DNA of 64,000 nucleotides, taken from Alphaproteobacteria bacterium. Its GTDB lineage: Bacteria; Pseudomonadota; Alphaproteobacteria; UBA6615. The notes beneath the pieces are model-generated. The model was given only the letters and a program-made list of their open reading frames with translations, ran no database searches and had not been told where the DNA came from. Of the stretch, positions 47,768-57,149 are shown one piece after another. The position numbers and the translations under genes were made by a program. The stretch lies in NCBI GenBank assembly GCA_028279245.1, contig JANQOE010000109.1, positions 1-64,000 on the forward strand, in the 5' to 3' direction. How positions within the stretch are numbered: the stretch's first letter is position 1; each line of letters opens with the position of its first letter.

Positions 47768-48493
47768 TTAGCCCTCAAGCATGCGGCAGGCTGCATTGTC
47801 GATGTGTTTGGACATTGCCTCGCTGGCGGTTTGCACGTTCCGAGCCTTGATCGCCTCGAAAATCACCAGATGCTCGTCCTGCACATGTCGCAGGCGGGCG
47901 GTGGGTTTCAGCAGGCTTAGATTACGCATGACGGTCATGCCGACGCGCACCTGCTCGGCCAAGAGGTCCAGGGTCTGGAGGAAATAGTCGTTGTCCGACG
48001 CCGCGGCGACGGACCGATGAAAGGCGAAGTCGGCCTCAACCCCCAATTCGCCGGTCTGGATCACCCGTTCAAGTTCCTGCATCGCCGATTCGATCAGCGC
48101 CAGGCTGCGGGGGTCGTGGTTTTCCGCGGCCAGTCCGGCCGCGCGCCCCTCGACCGTCGCACGGAACGCGAGACAGCGTTGAATGTCGGCGATGTTCTCG
48201 ACCGGCGCGAATTGCAAAAGCGCCCGGTGCGGCCCATGGTGAACGTAGGATCCTGAGCCCCGGCGCGAATAGACGAGCCCGTGATCGCGCAGACGCGCGA
48301 GCGCCTCGCGGACGAGAGGACGCGACACGTTGAACCGCTCCGCGAGCGCGGCCTCGCTCGGCAGACGTTCGCCTGGCTTGAAATCACTGTCCATGATGCC
48401 TTGGACGATGGCGGCATAGATCTTGTCGCCGCGCGTTTCCTCCGAAGCGGCAGATCGCGGGTGCTGTGTTCGATCCGGCAAAACCGGTGCCAT
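47768..48493 (-). CDS. GntR-family regulator, FadR/FCD type
   Basis: 241 residues with GGAAGGAG upstream of the ATG. Winged HTH at about 22-90 ('YAAIVQGIMDSDFKPGERLPSEAALAERFNVSRPLVREALARLRDHGLV'), with 'SRRGSGSYV' as wing; FCD domain from about 105 with 'EADFAFHRSVAAASDN' and 'DEHLVIFEAIKARN' carrying the metal Asp and His residues. Divergent from the second peptide-type importer and enolase-superfamily operon; probable local repressor. Confidence 0.92.
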   Translation of the reverse strand: MAPVLPDRTQHPRSAASEETRGDKIYAAIVQGIMDSDFKPGERLPSEAALAERFNVSRPLVREALARLRDHGLVYSRRGSGSYVHHGPHRALLQFAPVENIADIQRCLAFRATVEGRAAGLAAENHDPRSLALIESAMQELERVIQTGELGVEADFAFHRSVAAASDNDYFLQTLDLLAEQVRVGMTVMRNLSLLKPTARLRHVQDEHLVIFEAIKARNVQTASEAMSKHIDNAACRMLEG

Positions 48494-48855
48494 TCAAGCT
48501 CCTTCCCAGGACGCAGCAGTTTCAGCTGGTATCCTGTCTGACGCAACCGACCTAGCTCGGCCTGGTGGTTCTTTGTCCCTGTCATCCGCATTGAGGCGGG
48601 ACCCGGCGGATGCGCCCAACGGCCAAAAACAAAGAATTCAGCGCATCACATCCGATTGGACCGTGCCTCGCAGATTTCCTGCTGCTTCCAATACTAAATA
48701 CCTGCCAAACCTGCTTGACAGACACGAACCTGCCTGACAGAAATTAAGACTGCCGGTCAAAAATTGCAAAGTAATCGGGTGGTGGGCGTTCCTGCGCCCT
48801 TCCCAAGATGCTGCGCGAACCAACCGCATCGAATGATCCAAAGGGGAGGAAAGAA
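48494..48855. other. Divergent control region between FadR-type regulator and importer system 2
   Basis: Contains two near-identical 15-bp direct repeats, AACCTGCYTGACAGA, at 48708-48722 and 48727-48741 (19-bp period), with a weaker third element near 48746-48760. A TTGACA lies inside the first copy at 48715. These may be operators or overlapping -35 regions. The remaining sequence shows no gene. Confidence 0.4.
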
Positions 48856-50445
48856 ATGGCACTAAGCCTGAGGAAAACGTTCAAAGTATTGGCCGCCTCG
48901 CTTCTGCTCGTCGCGCCGGTACAGGCGCAGACACCACCGGATATGCTGGTCATCGGCACCAATGTCGGAGCGATTCCGACACTTGATCCCGCGGCGCTGA
49001 ACGCGCGCACGGCATCCGAACTGGTGTCAAATCTATATGACAGATTGGTCATGCTGGAGCCGGGTGATCTGCAGACCGTCCGGCCGATGCTGGCGGAGAG
49101 CTGGGAAGTTGCCGAAGGCGGCGACTCGATCACGCTCAAGCTGCGCGCGGGCATGGAGTTTGCCAGCGGCAACCCGATCACCGCCGAGGATGCGGTGTGG
49201 AGCCTGCGCCGCGTTATCAAGATGGAGCAGGTGGGCGCAACCGACTTCGCTCTTTGGGGCTTCACGCCGGAGAATGTCGACGAGGCGATCCGGGCCGAGG
49301 ACGAACTGACGATCGTCATCGATATTCCTGCGAAGGTAAGTTCCGATCTGGTGATCTTCTCACTCGCCGGTTCGTCGATGGGCATCATCGACAGCAAGGA
49401 AGCGCTCGAACACGAGGTCGACGGCGATATGGCCGCGGAATGGCTTCGTGCCAACGCGGCAGAAAGCGGGCCGTTCAGCCTGGTCGAATGGCGTCCCAAC
49501 GACCTGGTGATCACCGAGCACAACACCAACTATTGGAACGGTGCTCCGGCAATGAAGCGCGTAATGATGCGGCACATCCCGGAATCAGGAAACCTGCGGC
49601 TGCAGCTTGAAAAGGGCGGCGTCGATGTCGGCCAATATGTCGGCGCGGGCGACCTCGAGGCACTAGCCGACAATTCCGAGATCGATATCCAGAAGACCCC
49701 CGGATTCGGCTTCTACTACATCGCGCTGAATCAGAAGGATCCGATCCTGTCGAACCCCCTGGTTCGCCGGGCCTTCCGTCACCTGCTGGACTGGCGCGGA
49801 CTGACCGAGGCCAACATGCGCTTCAACGGTACGCCGTGGCAGTCGATCATCCCGCAGGGCATGGCCGGCGCGCCTGAAAGCTTCGAGCCTCACTACGAGT
49901 TCAACGTGGAAAAAGCGAAAGAGCTTCTGGCCGAGGCGGGCTATCCCGACGGGTTCAAGAAGACGTTGTACCCGGCAAGCGACGCCCACCTTCTGAACGT
50001 GGAGTCGCTGCAAGCGACCGCCGCGCTGGCGGGAATCGAGCTGGAAGTCGTTCCCGGCCGGCACGTGCCGGAGTTCCGCGCGCGCGAGTTCGAGGTCTAC
50101 ATGGGCAACTCGGGCGGCCGCCTTCCCGATCCCTTCGCCACGGCGACGCATTACGCCTATAACCCCGACAACACCGACGAAGCGCGGCTGACGGGATACT
50201 ATATGTGGCGGACTGCGTGGGATAATCCGGAACTGACCGAGATGACCAACGCGACCAAGCGGGAGAGCGATCCGGCGAAGCGGGCCGAGATCTTCAGCAA
50301 GATGGAGAGCATGTATCGCGAGCTTGACCCGTCGCTGATCGTCTTCTTCCAGCGCGTTGACCCGTACGTCGTACGGACCAGTGTCGAGGGCTATACAGGC
50401 CATCCGACATGGACCACCCGTTGGGACAAGGCGGTGAAGAACTAG
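48856..50445 (+). CDS. ABC importer solute-binding protein, family 5 (Dpp/Opp type), system 2
   Basis: 529 residues with a strong GGGGAGG site. Signal peptide 1-25 ('LAASLLLVAPVQAQ'); 'LVIGTNVGAIPTLDPAALNARTASELVSNLYDRLV' and 'AESWEVAEGGDSITLKLRAGMEFASGNPITAEDAVWSLRRV' are family 5 blocks; 'ARTASELV' and 'LDWRGLTEANMRFNGTPWQSIIPQGM' follow. Its last 63 codons (from 50257) are repeated 454 bp downstream as a relic. Paralogous in role to the system 1 binding protein but clearly different in sequence and shorter. Confidence 0.93.
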   Translation: MALSLRKTFKVLAASLLLVAPVQAQTPPDMLVIGTNVGAIPTLDPAALNARTASELVSNLYDRLVMLEPGDLQTVRPMLAESWEVAEGGDSITLKLRAGMEFASGNPITAEDAVWSLRRVIKMEQVGATDFALWGFTPENVDEAIRAEDELTIVIDIPAKVSSDLVIFSLAGSSMGIIDSKEALEHEVDGDMAAEWLRANAAESGPFSLVEWRPNDLVITEHNTNYWNGAPAMKRVMMRHIPESGNLRLQLEKGGVDVGQYVGAGDLEALADNSEIDIQKTPGFGFYYIALNQKDPILSNPLVRRAFRHLLDWRGLTEANMRFNGTPWQSIIPQGMAGAPESFEPHYEFNVEKAKELLAEAGYPDGFKKTLYPASDAHLLNVESLQATAALAGIELEVVPGRHVPEFRAREFEVYMGNSGGRLPDPFATATHYAYNPDNTDEARLTGYYMWRTAWDNPELTEMTNATKRESDPAKRAEIFSKMESMYRELDPSLIVFFQRVDPYVVRTSVEGYTGHPTWTTRWDKAVKN

Positions 50446-50704
50446 GGCACGCACCTTTGGACTTCCCGACACCAAGGCTGGTGCCCGCCGAGGTTTCCTG
50501 CCGTCGTCTTCCAAACTGCGCGCCATTTCGTGGCGCGCAGTCTTTTTCATCCTGACCATCGCCGTTCCGCATGGATGGCGTCGTTCAGGGACCTCGGCGA
50601 TCCTTGACCACCGGGCAGTCCGTTGCGCAAGACCTGAGGCGCGCCTTCCTCGCCTCCGTGGTGCTTGCGCCAGTCGCGGCGCTGCGGGTCGGTTCTGGGC
50701 ATTC
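50446..50704 (+). pseudogene. Relic of DppB-type permease 5' end
   Basis: Matches the live permease gene in two blocks: 'FLPSSSKLRAISWRAV' coding DNA at about 50491-50560, then DNA matching live positions about 51203-51344 at 50567-50704. The start codon, the first helix and the reading frame are lost. It ends abruptly at GGGCATTC, where binding-protein tail sequence resumes. Confidence 0.8.
50516..50548 (+). terminator. Intrinsic terminator within the duplication scar
   Basis: Perfect 9-bp stem CTGCGCGCC/GGCGCGCAG, 7-nt loop, followed by TCTTTTTC. The same palindrome occurs in the live permease gene (51006 region), where the following bases are TCTCTGTC, so only the relic copy has the T run. 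Lies 70 bp after the binding-protein stop and would reduce transcription into the permease and ATPase genes. Confidence 0.65.
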
Positions 50705-50710
50705 TCTGCC

Positions 50711-50899
50711 AAGCGGGAAAGCAATCCGGCAAAACGGGCCGAGATCTTCAGCCAGATGGAGCGCATGTATCGCGAGCTTGACCCGTCGCTGATCGTCTTC
50801 TTCGAGCGCGTCGACCCGCATGTCGTGCGGACCAGTGTCGAGAGCTATACAGGCCATCCGACACGGACCACGCGTTGGGACAAGGCGGTGAAGAACTAG
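50711..50899 (+). pseudogene. Relic of binding-protein C-terminus (second copy)
   Basis: 63 codons including the stop, still open and ending with the same WDKAVKN residues as the intact gene. Seven amino-acid differences (for example FFERVDPHV for FFQRVDPYV) and about seven silent ones were counted. It has no start codon of its own and no upstream part. Confidence 0.85.
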
Positions 50900-50944
50900 G
50901 GTGCGCGCCGGACTTCCCGACACCAGAGTTGGAGACGACCCCGC

Positions 50945-52006
50945 ATGACGAGTTTGACGAACACGAGAGGTCCTCGCCGAGATTTCCTGCCGTCGTCTTC
51001 CAAACTGCGCGCCATTTCGTGGCGCGCAGTCTCTGTCATCCTGACCCTCGCCGGGCTTCTGGCGCTGACCTTCTTCATGGGCCGGCTTCTGCCCGACGAC
51101 CCCGTACTAGCCGTCACCGGCTACGAGGTGGACGAAGCGACTTATCAGAAGGTGTTCAAGGAACTCGGTCTCGACCGTCCGGTGTGGGAGCAGTTCATGT
51201 CCTACATGGGTGGCGTCCTTCAGGGGGATCTCGGGCGATCCCTGACCACTGGGCAGCCCGTTGTGCAGGACCTCATGCGCGCCTTCCCCGCCACCCTGGA
51301 GCTTGCGCTCGTCGCGGCGCTGATCGGGTCGCTGCTGGGCATTCCCTTGGGGATAGCCGCGGCAGTCAACCGGGGGAGCTGGATCGACCATCTGGCGCGG
51401 GTGATCGGGCTTGCGGGCTATTCGATCCCCATCTTCTGGCTGGGTCTGATGGGGCTTTTCGTCTTCTATGCCAAGCTGAACTGGATCGGGGCGTCGGGCC
51501 GGGTCGACATCTTCTACGAGGGGATGACGCCGACCATCACCGGAATGATGCTGGTCGATACCGCGATCGCCGGCGACTGGACAGTCTTCAAGAGCGCGTT
51601 GAGGCACATCCTCATGCCGGCAGCCGTGTTGGGCTATTACTCCACCGCCTACATCAGCCGCATGACCCGGAGCTTCATGCTGGAGCAGCTGAGCCAGGAA
51701 TACATCATCGCCGCGCGTGCCAAGGGGCTGAGCCGGCGTTCGGTGATCTGGCGGCACGCATTCAAGAATATCCGGGTGCAACTTTTGACCGTGATCGCGC
51801 TGGTCTTCGGCGGACTGCTCGACGGCACGGTGCTGATCGAGACAGTGTTCGGTTGGCCGGGTGTCGGTCAATACCTGACCCGCGGCCTGCAATTCAACGA
51901 CATCAACGTGGTGATGAGCACGGTTCTGATGATCGGGGTGTTGTTCCTTGCCGTAAACACCGCCTCGGACTTCCTGTACCGCCGGCTCGACCCCCGCACG
52001 CGATAG
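50945..52006 (+). CDS. ABC importer permease, DppB type, system 2
   Basis: 353 residues. Helix 1 is about 34-54 ('ISWRAVSVILTLAGLLALTFFMGR'), 'DDPVLAVTGYEVDEATYQKVFKELGLDRPVWEQFMSYMGGVLQGDLGRSL' is the usual periplasmic DppB segment, and the coupling region is 'QEYIIAARAKGLSRRSVIWRHAFKNIRVQLLTV'. 'LLDGTVLIETVFGWPGVGQYL' completes the family picture. Its 5' third is the intact counterpart of the upstream relic. Confidence 0.94.
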   Translation: MTSLTNTRGPRRDFLPSSSKLRAISWRAVSVILTLAGLLALTFFMGRLLPDDPVLAVTGYEVDEATYQKVFKELGLDRPVWEQFMSYMGGVLQGDLGRSLTTGQPVVQDLMRAFPATLELALVAALIGSLLGIPLGIAAAVNRGSWIDHLARVIGLAGYSIPIFWLGLMGLFVFYAKLNWIGASGRVDIFYEGMTPTITGMMLVDTAIAGDWTVFKSALRHILMPAAVLGYYSTAYISRMTRSFMLEQLSQEYIIAARAKGLSRRSVIWRHAFKNIRVQLLTVIALVFGGLLDGTVLIETVFGWPGVGQYLTRGLQFNDINVVMSTVLMIGVLFLAVNTASDFLYRRLDPRTR

Positions 52007-52022
52007 ACCGGGCCAAACAGAC

Positions 52023-52955
52023 ATGACACATCCGACCATCGTCAGCCACACCAGGCCGCTGCCGCGCTGGCGCCGCTGGCTCGAGACCGACACGCCCGAG
52101 AGCGTGCGCCACGCGGCCTTTCAAGAGAGCTGGACGAAGGTGCAGCATTTCCGGTCCCAGACGCTTGGGATGATCGGATTCTGGCTCTTAATGGCGCTGT
52201 TGTTCGTGGTGATCGCCGCGCCGCTTCTGGCGACCCACGATCCCAACGTGCAGGACTTGTCACAGCGGCTCATGCCACCGTCGTCCGAGAACTGGTTCGG
52301 CACCGATCACCTGGGCCGCGACGTCTATTCGCGGGTGATCTACGGCGCGCGCACCACCTTGCGGATCGCGGTGCTGGTGGCGGTCATCGTCGCGCCCATC
52401 GGCCTGATCATCGGCGCGACCGCAGGCTACCTTGGCGGCATCGCGGACGAAGTCCTCATGCGGATCACCGACATCTTCCTGGCCTTCCCCGGGCTGATCC
52501 TCGCGCTGGGTTTCGCCGCCGCGCTGGGGCCGGGGATCAACAACGCCATCATCGCCATTGCCCTGACCGCATGGCCGCCCATCGCGCGCCTCGCCCGGGC
52601 TGAGGCGCTGACGATCCGGCAGTCGGATTACATCGCCGCGGTCCGGCTTCAGGGCGAGACGTCGTTTCGCATCATCACCCGGCAGGTCATCCCGATCTGT
52701 CTCCCCTCGGTCACCGTGCGGGTCACGCTGAACATGGCCGGCGTGATCCTCACGGCCGCCGGTCTTGGATTCCTCGGGCTAGGCGCGCAGCCGCCTCATG
52801 CCGAGTGGGGCGCGATGGTCGCCGTCGGGCGGCAGTTCATGTTCGACTTTCCGTGGGTGGTGAGCGCGCCCGGTATCGCCATCGCCGTCATCAGCCTCGC
52901 CTTCAATCTCTTTGGCGACGCGCTCCGCGATACGCTGGACCCCAGGATCGCATGA
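52023..52955 (+). CDS. ABC importer permease, DppC type, system 2
   Basis: 310 residues, ordinary DppC length (no insertion as in system 1). Helix 1 at about 50-72 ('LGMIGFWLLMALLFVVIAAPLLA'), 'WFGTDHLGRDVYSRVIYGARTTLRIAVL', coupling loop 'YIAAVRLQGETSFRIITRQVIPICLPSVTVR', ending 'FNLFGDALRDTLDPRIA'. ATGA overlap with the ATPase gene that follows. Confidence 0.95.
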   Translation: MTHPTIVSHTRPLPRWRRWLETDTPESVRHAAFQESWTKVQHFRSQTLGMIGFWLLMALLFVVIAAPLLATHDPNVQDLSQRLMPPSSENWFGTDHLGRDVYSRVIYGARTTLRIAVLVAVIVAPIGLIIGATAGYLGGIADEVLMRITDIFLAFPGLILALGFAAALGPGINNAIIAIALTAWPPIARLARAEALTIRQSDYIAAVRLQGETSFRIITRQVIPICLPSVTVRVTLNMAGVILTAAGLGFLGLGAQPPHAEWGAMVAVGRQFMFDFPWVVSAPGIAIAVISLAFNLFGDALRDTLDPRIA

Positions 52956-53808
52956 GCAGACAGCCTCTCCTTTCGGTCCGTGACCTCAGGATCAGCTTTC
53001 CCGGTCGCCACTCAACGGTAGAGGCGGTGCGCGGCGTGTCATTCGAGTTGGGCAGCGAGAAACTGGGGATCGTTGGTGAATCGGGGTCGGGCAAGAGCGT
53101 GACCGGGCGCGCGGTGATGAAGCTTCTCCCCTCGATCGCCCGGATGACGGCCGAGGAGATGCGTTTCGGCGATCGCGACCTTCTGACATTGTCGGAGAGC
53201 GAGATGTGCGCTATCCGCGGCCGCCACATCGCGATGATCCTGCAAGACCCGAAATACTCGTTGAACCCGGTCGTGCCAGTCGGCCACCAGATCACCGAGA
53301 CCTATCTGCGGCATGCGAAGGTCAGTAAGCGGGCGGCGCGTGAGGCGGCGCTGGCGATGCTGGACGCGGTGAAGATCCGCAACCCCGAACGTGTCTTCGA
53401 CCAGTATCCACACGAGGTCTCGGGCGGCATGGGGCAGCGGGTGATGATCGCGATAATGCTGGCGGCCGAGCCCTCGGTCCTAATCGCCGACGAGCCGACA
53501 AGTGCGCTCGACGTGACGGTGAGGTTCGAGATCATGCAACTCCTCGACGAGTTGATCGCCCAGCGGCAGCTTGGTGTGCTCTTCATCAGCCACGATCTGA
53601 ACCTCGTCCGTCGCTTCTGCGATCGGGTGCTGATCATGTATGCGGGGCAAGTGGTAGAGACCATCGACGCGGCACGGATCGACGAGGCGCAGCATCCCTA
53701 TACGCGCGGCCTTCTTAACTCGATGCCGCGCATTCACGCCCCGCGCGAGCGGCTGCCTGCGCTGGCGCGCGACGCGGCCTGGAGCAAGGATCTGCGGGAA
53801 GTGAAGCG

Positions 53809-53812
<4 letters not shown>
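52952..53812 (+). CDS. ABC importer ATPase, DppD type, short, system 2
   Basis: 286 residues. Walker A 'GESGSGKSVTGRAVMKLL', Q-loop 'MILQDPKYSLNPVV', signature 'VSGGMGQRVMIAIML', Walker B 'VLIADEPTSALDVTVR', H-loop 'VLFISHDLNLVRRFC'. The usual C-terminal oligopeptide-transporter extension with four Cys is missing: after 'HPYTRGLLNSMPRI' only about 25 residues remain. ATGA overlap at both ends keeps the operon tightly coupled. Confidence 0.94.
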
Positions 53813-54623
<811 letters not shown>

Positions 54624-54627
<4 letters not shown>

Positions 54628-55841
54628 AAATAACCGATGTCGAAACCCATTTGATCCAGGTCGGCGCCCGTCCGGGTGTTCAGGGATCCCAGCCCGGCGA
54701 ATCCGACTTTCGGGGTAGCCGGAACTGGCTGTTCATCAAGGTGCATACTGATGAAGGCGTCCATGGCGTGGGCGAGGGCAGCGGCTGGCCGCGCGTGATC
54801 GCTACGGCGGTGCAGGATCTCAAGCACGTCCTGATCGGCGAAGACCCGGCTAATATCGACCGGCTTTGGAGCAAGATGCTGGTCGCGATGATGGGCCACG
54901 GTCAGACCGGCACGGTGGGCGGCGGTGCGCTGACAGCGATTGAGATGGCGTTGTGGGACATCAAGGGCAAGGTGCTGGGCCAACCGGTCTGGAACCTGCT
55001 TGGCGGCTGCTTCCGCGACCGCATCCCGGTCTATGGTCATGCCAAGACGCCCGAGCGCGCGCGGGAACTGATCGAGCGCGGCTACCGCGCGGCCAAGGTG
55101 TCGTTCACCGGCGCGGTCGACCTCGACAGGGTGTGGGCGGTACGCGAGGCAATGGGGCCCGACCGCGACGTAATGGTCGACGCGCACGGGCCGTCGTGGA
55201 TGAACACGCAGGACGCGATCCTGATCGGGCGGGAACTGGAACAAATGGACCTGCTGTTTTACGAAGACCCGATCGCGCCGGAGCACTGGACGGGCTATCG
55301 CCGTCTGCGGGACGCATTGTCGCTGCCGCTCGCCGCGGGCGAGCGGGTCAGCACGATCTTCAATATTCGCCCGCTGATCGAAGAGGAACTGGTCGACGTG
55401 ATCCAGCCCGACACCGGGCGCGCGGGTGGCATCACCCAGATGCGCAAGATGGCTGCGATGGCCGAGGCCCACGGCATCAGCATGGCGCCGCATTCGGGGT
55501 CGCTGGGTCCCGTCGCGGAGTTCGCCGCGCTGCACGCGATGGCGACTATCCCGAACGCGCTGTTCCTCGAACGGATCGAGTTCGACTGGCCCGGGCGCTA
55601 CGAAGTGGTGACCCCGGTGCTGAAGGTCGAGGACGGGCATCTGCCGCTGCCCACCGCGCCTGGTCTCGGCGTCGATTTCGTGGTCGACGAGGTCGCCAAA
55701 TACCCCTCCGTCCGCAATGTTGCCGACATGCCTGTCGACGACGGCTGGGCCTTTGAGCCGGGCACGGGCGGGGAGTATCCCTATGTCCAGACCCGGCTGC
55801 AACGCGCGGGGAAGCTGCGCTGGAAAGGGCCGCGCGCGTGA
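54624..55841 (+). CDS. Enolase-superfamily enzyme C (sugar-acid dehydratase-like)
   Basis: 405 residues. Metal ligands D186 ('VMVDAHGP'), E214 ('LFYEDPI'), E240 ('AAGERV'); H188 two residues after the metal Asp and H290 in 'MAPHSGSLGP' form the likely catalytic pair, as in galactonate-type dehydratases. K158 lies in 'AAKVSFTG'. Coupled by ATGA overlap to the importer, which argues that it acts on the transported compound. It differs from enzymes A and B in nearly every loop, so three separate substrates are likely. Confidence 0.9.
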
Positions 55842-55844
55842 AGA

Positions 55845-55965
55845 TCACCTCGAACTCACATGCGCACAGTGAACAAGCACCTCGAAGCCGTGTGCAAAAA
55901 ACTCGGGGTCGACAATCGGACCTCAACCGCGGCTAAGGCAGACCGGCTGTTGCAGTCGTGTAGAC
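55845..55965 (+). pseudogene. Relic of LuxR-type HTH C-terminus
   Basis: 'RTVNKHLEAVCKKLGVDNRT' followed by 'STAAKADRLL' is the recognition helix and end of a LuxR/FixJ-type DNA-binding domain. The frame continues directly after the stop of the preceding gene and contains an ATG, but nothing of the upstream half of the HTH or any sensor domain is present. No full regulator is nearby. Confidence 0.6.
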
Positions 55966-56027
55966 CGGCATCCGCAGGTGAAGATGCACGGCGATCTTAT
56001 CTCTCGTCGCCTCACCGCTACGCCGCC

Positions 56028-57149
56028 TCAGCGACAACCTTTGGTTTTTGTCACACCAAAACGCGTGTCCTCTCGATGCGCAGCGGTCGGTTCAACGAGT
56101 GCGTCAGGCGGCAGCACCCACAGTTTCTCCTCGGGGAACCGGAGCGTCACCGGATCGCCAGGCTTGTGGGTCTTCATCACTTCCGCGTCGGTCACCACAC
56201 ACACTTCATGACCGCCGCTCACCGAGACCCGCAACCGTGTATGGGTGCCGACATAAACATGGGAGTGAATGCGGCCAGCGACGCTGTTAGCAGCACCAGC
56301 TTCGGCGAGCCGCACATCCTCCGGCCGGATGCTCAGAATGCCGGGCTGATCGGCGATCGCCGACCGAGGGGCACTGAACGTCCCGATCGCACAATCAAAT
56401 TGCTTGCGGTTCCGCCGGCCCTGGAAAAAGTTCACCCCACCGAAAAACGCCGCGATCCGGCGGGTCACTGGTGTTTCATAAAATGCGGTCGGCGCGTCGT
56501 ATTGCTGCAGCCGGCCGTCGAAAATCAACGCCACCTTGTCCGCCAGCACGACCGCCTCTTCTTGATCGTGCGTTACGAACACAGTCGTAATACCCATCTG
56601 CCGCTGAATATCGCGGATCAGGTCGCGCATTTCGAACCGCAGATGTGCGTCCAAATTGCTCAGCGGCTCATCAAGCAACAACAGCTTAGGCAGCACGATC
56701 AGCGCCCGAGCCAAAGCGACGCGCTGCTGCTGGCCGCCCGAAAGCTCCTTCGGACGGCGGTCTTCCAGTCCGGGCAGCCGCACCAGCTCCAACATCTCCG
56801 CGACACGACGGTCGATTGTCGCGCGGTCGACCCGGCGCATCTTCAGCCCGAAGCCGACATTCTCCGCAACCGTCATGTAGGGGAACAGCAGGTAGTTTTG
56901 AAAGACCATCACCGCCCCACGGCGTTCCGGCGCCACGCCGAGGATCGAGCGACCGTCGAACAGGATGTCGCCAAGGGTCGGTTCCAACAGTCCGGCAATC
57001 AACTTCATCGTGGTTGTCTTGCCACAGCCGGAGGGTCCCAGCAGCGCCGTCAGGCTGCCGGACTCGACCTCCAGGCTAAGGTCATCCAACGCTGGCTCGG
57101 TCTTGCCGCGGTAGCGTTTCGTCAGCTTGTGAAGGTTGAGCCGCGTCAC
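56028..57149 (-). CDS. ABC importer ATPase, PotA/FbpC-like
   Basis: 373 residues. Walker A 'GPSGCGKTTTMKLIAGLLEPT', signature 'LSGGQQQRVALARAL', Walker B 'LLLLDEPLSNLDAHLR', H-loop 'TTVFVTHDQEEAVVLA', then a C-terminal TOBE domain from about 245 ('GILSIRPEDVRLAEAG'). With two separate permeases and a binding protein of the YnjB/polyamine type it forms a complete importer. Last gene of the operon; it faces the LuxR relic end to end. Confidence 0.94.
   Translation of the reverse strand: MTRLNLHKLTKRYRGKTEPALDDLSLEVESGSLTALLGPSGCGKTTTMKLIAGLLEPTLGDILFDGRSILGVAPERRGAVMVFQNYLLFPYMTVAENVGFGLKMRRVDRATIDRRVAEMLELVRLPGLEDRRPKELSGGQQQRVALARALIVLPKLLLLDEPLSNLDAHLRFEMRDLIRDIQRQMGITTVFVTHDQEEAVVLADKVALIFDGRLQQYDAPTAFYETPVTRRIAAFFGGVNFFQGRRNRKQFDCAIGTFSAPRSAIADQPGILSIRPEDVRLAEAGAANSVAGRIHSHVYVGTHTRLRVSVSGGHEVCVVTDAEVMKTHKPGDPVTLRFPEEKLWVLPPDALVEPTAAHREDTRFGVTKTKGCR

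Larger units (their letters stand above)
50257..51344 (+). repeat. Decayed tandem duplication (binding-protein tail plus permease head)
   Basis: Two units in the same orientation: unit 1 about 50257-50704, unit 2 about 50711-51344. Each holds the last 189 bp of the binding-protein gene followed by the 5' part of the DppB-type permease gene. The two tails differ at about 14 of 189 bases by my count. In unit 1 the permease head has lost its start region (about 40 bp) and an internal block of about 150 bp; in unit 2 the permease gene is intact. The join between units is near 50705-50710. Confidence 0.88.
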
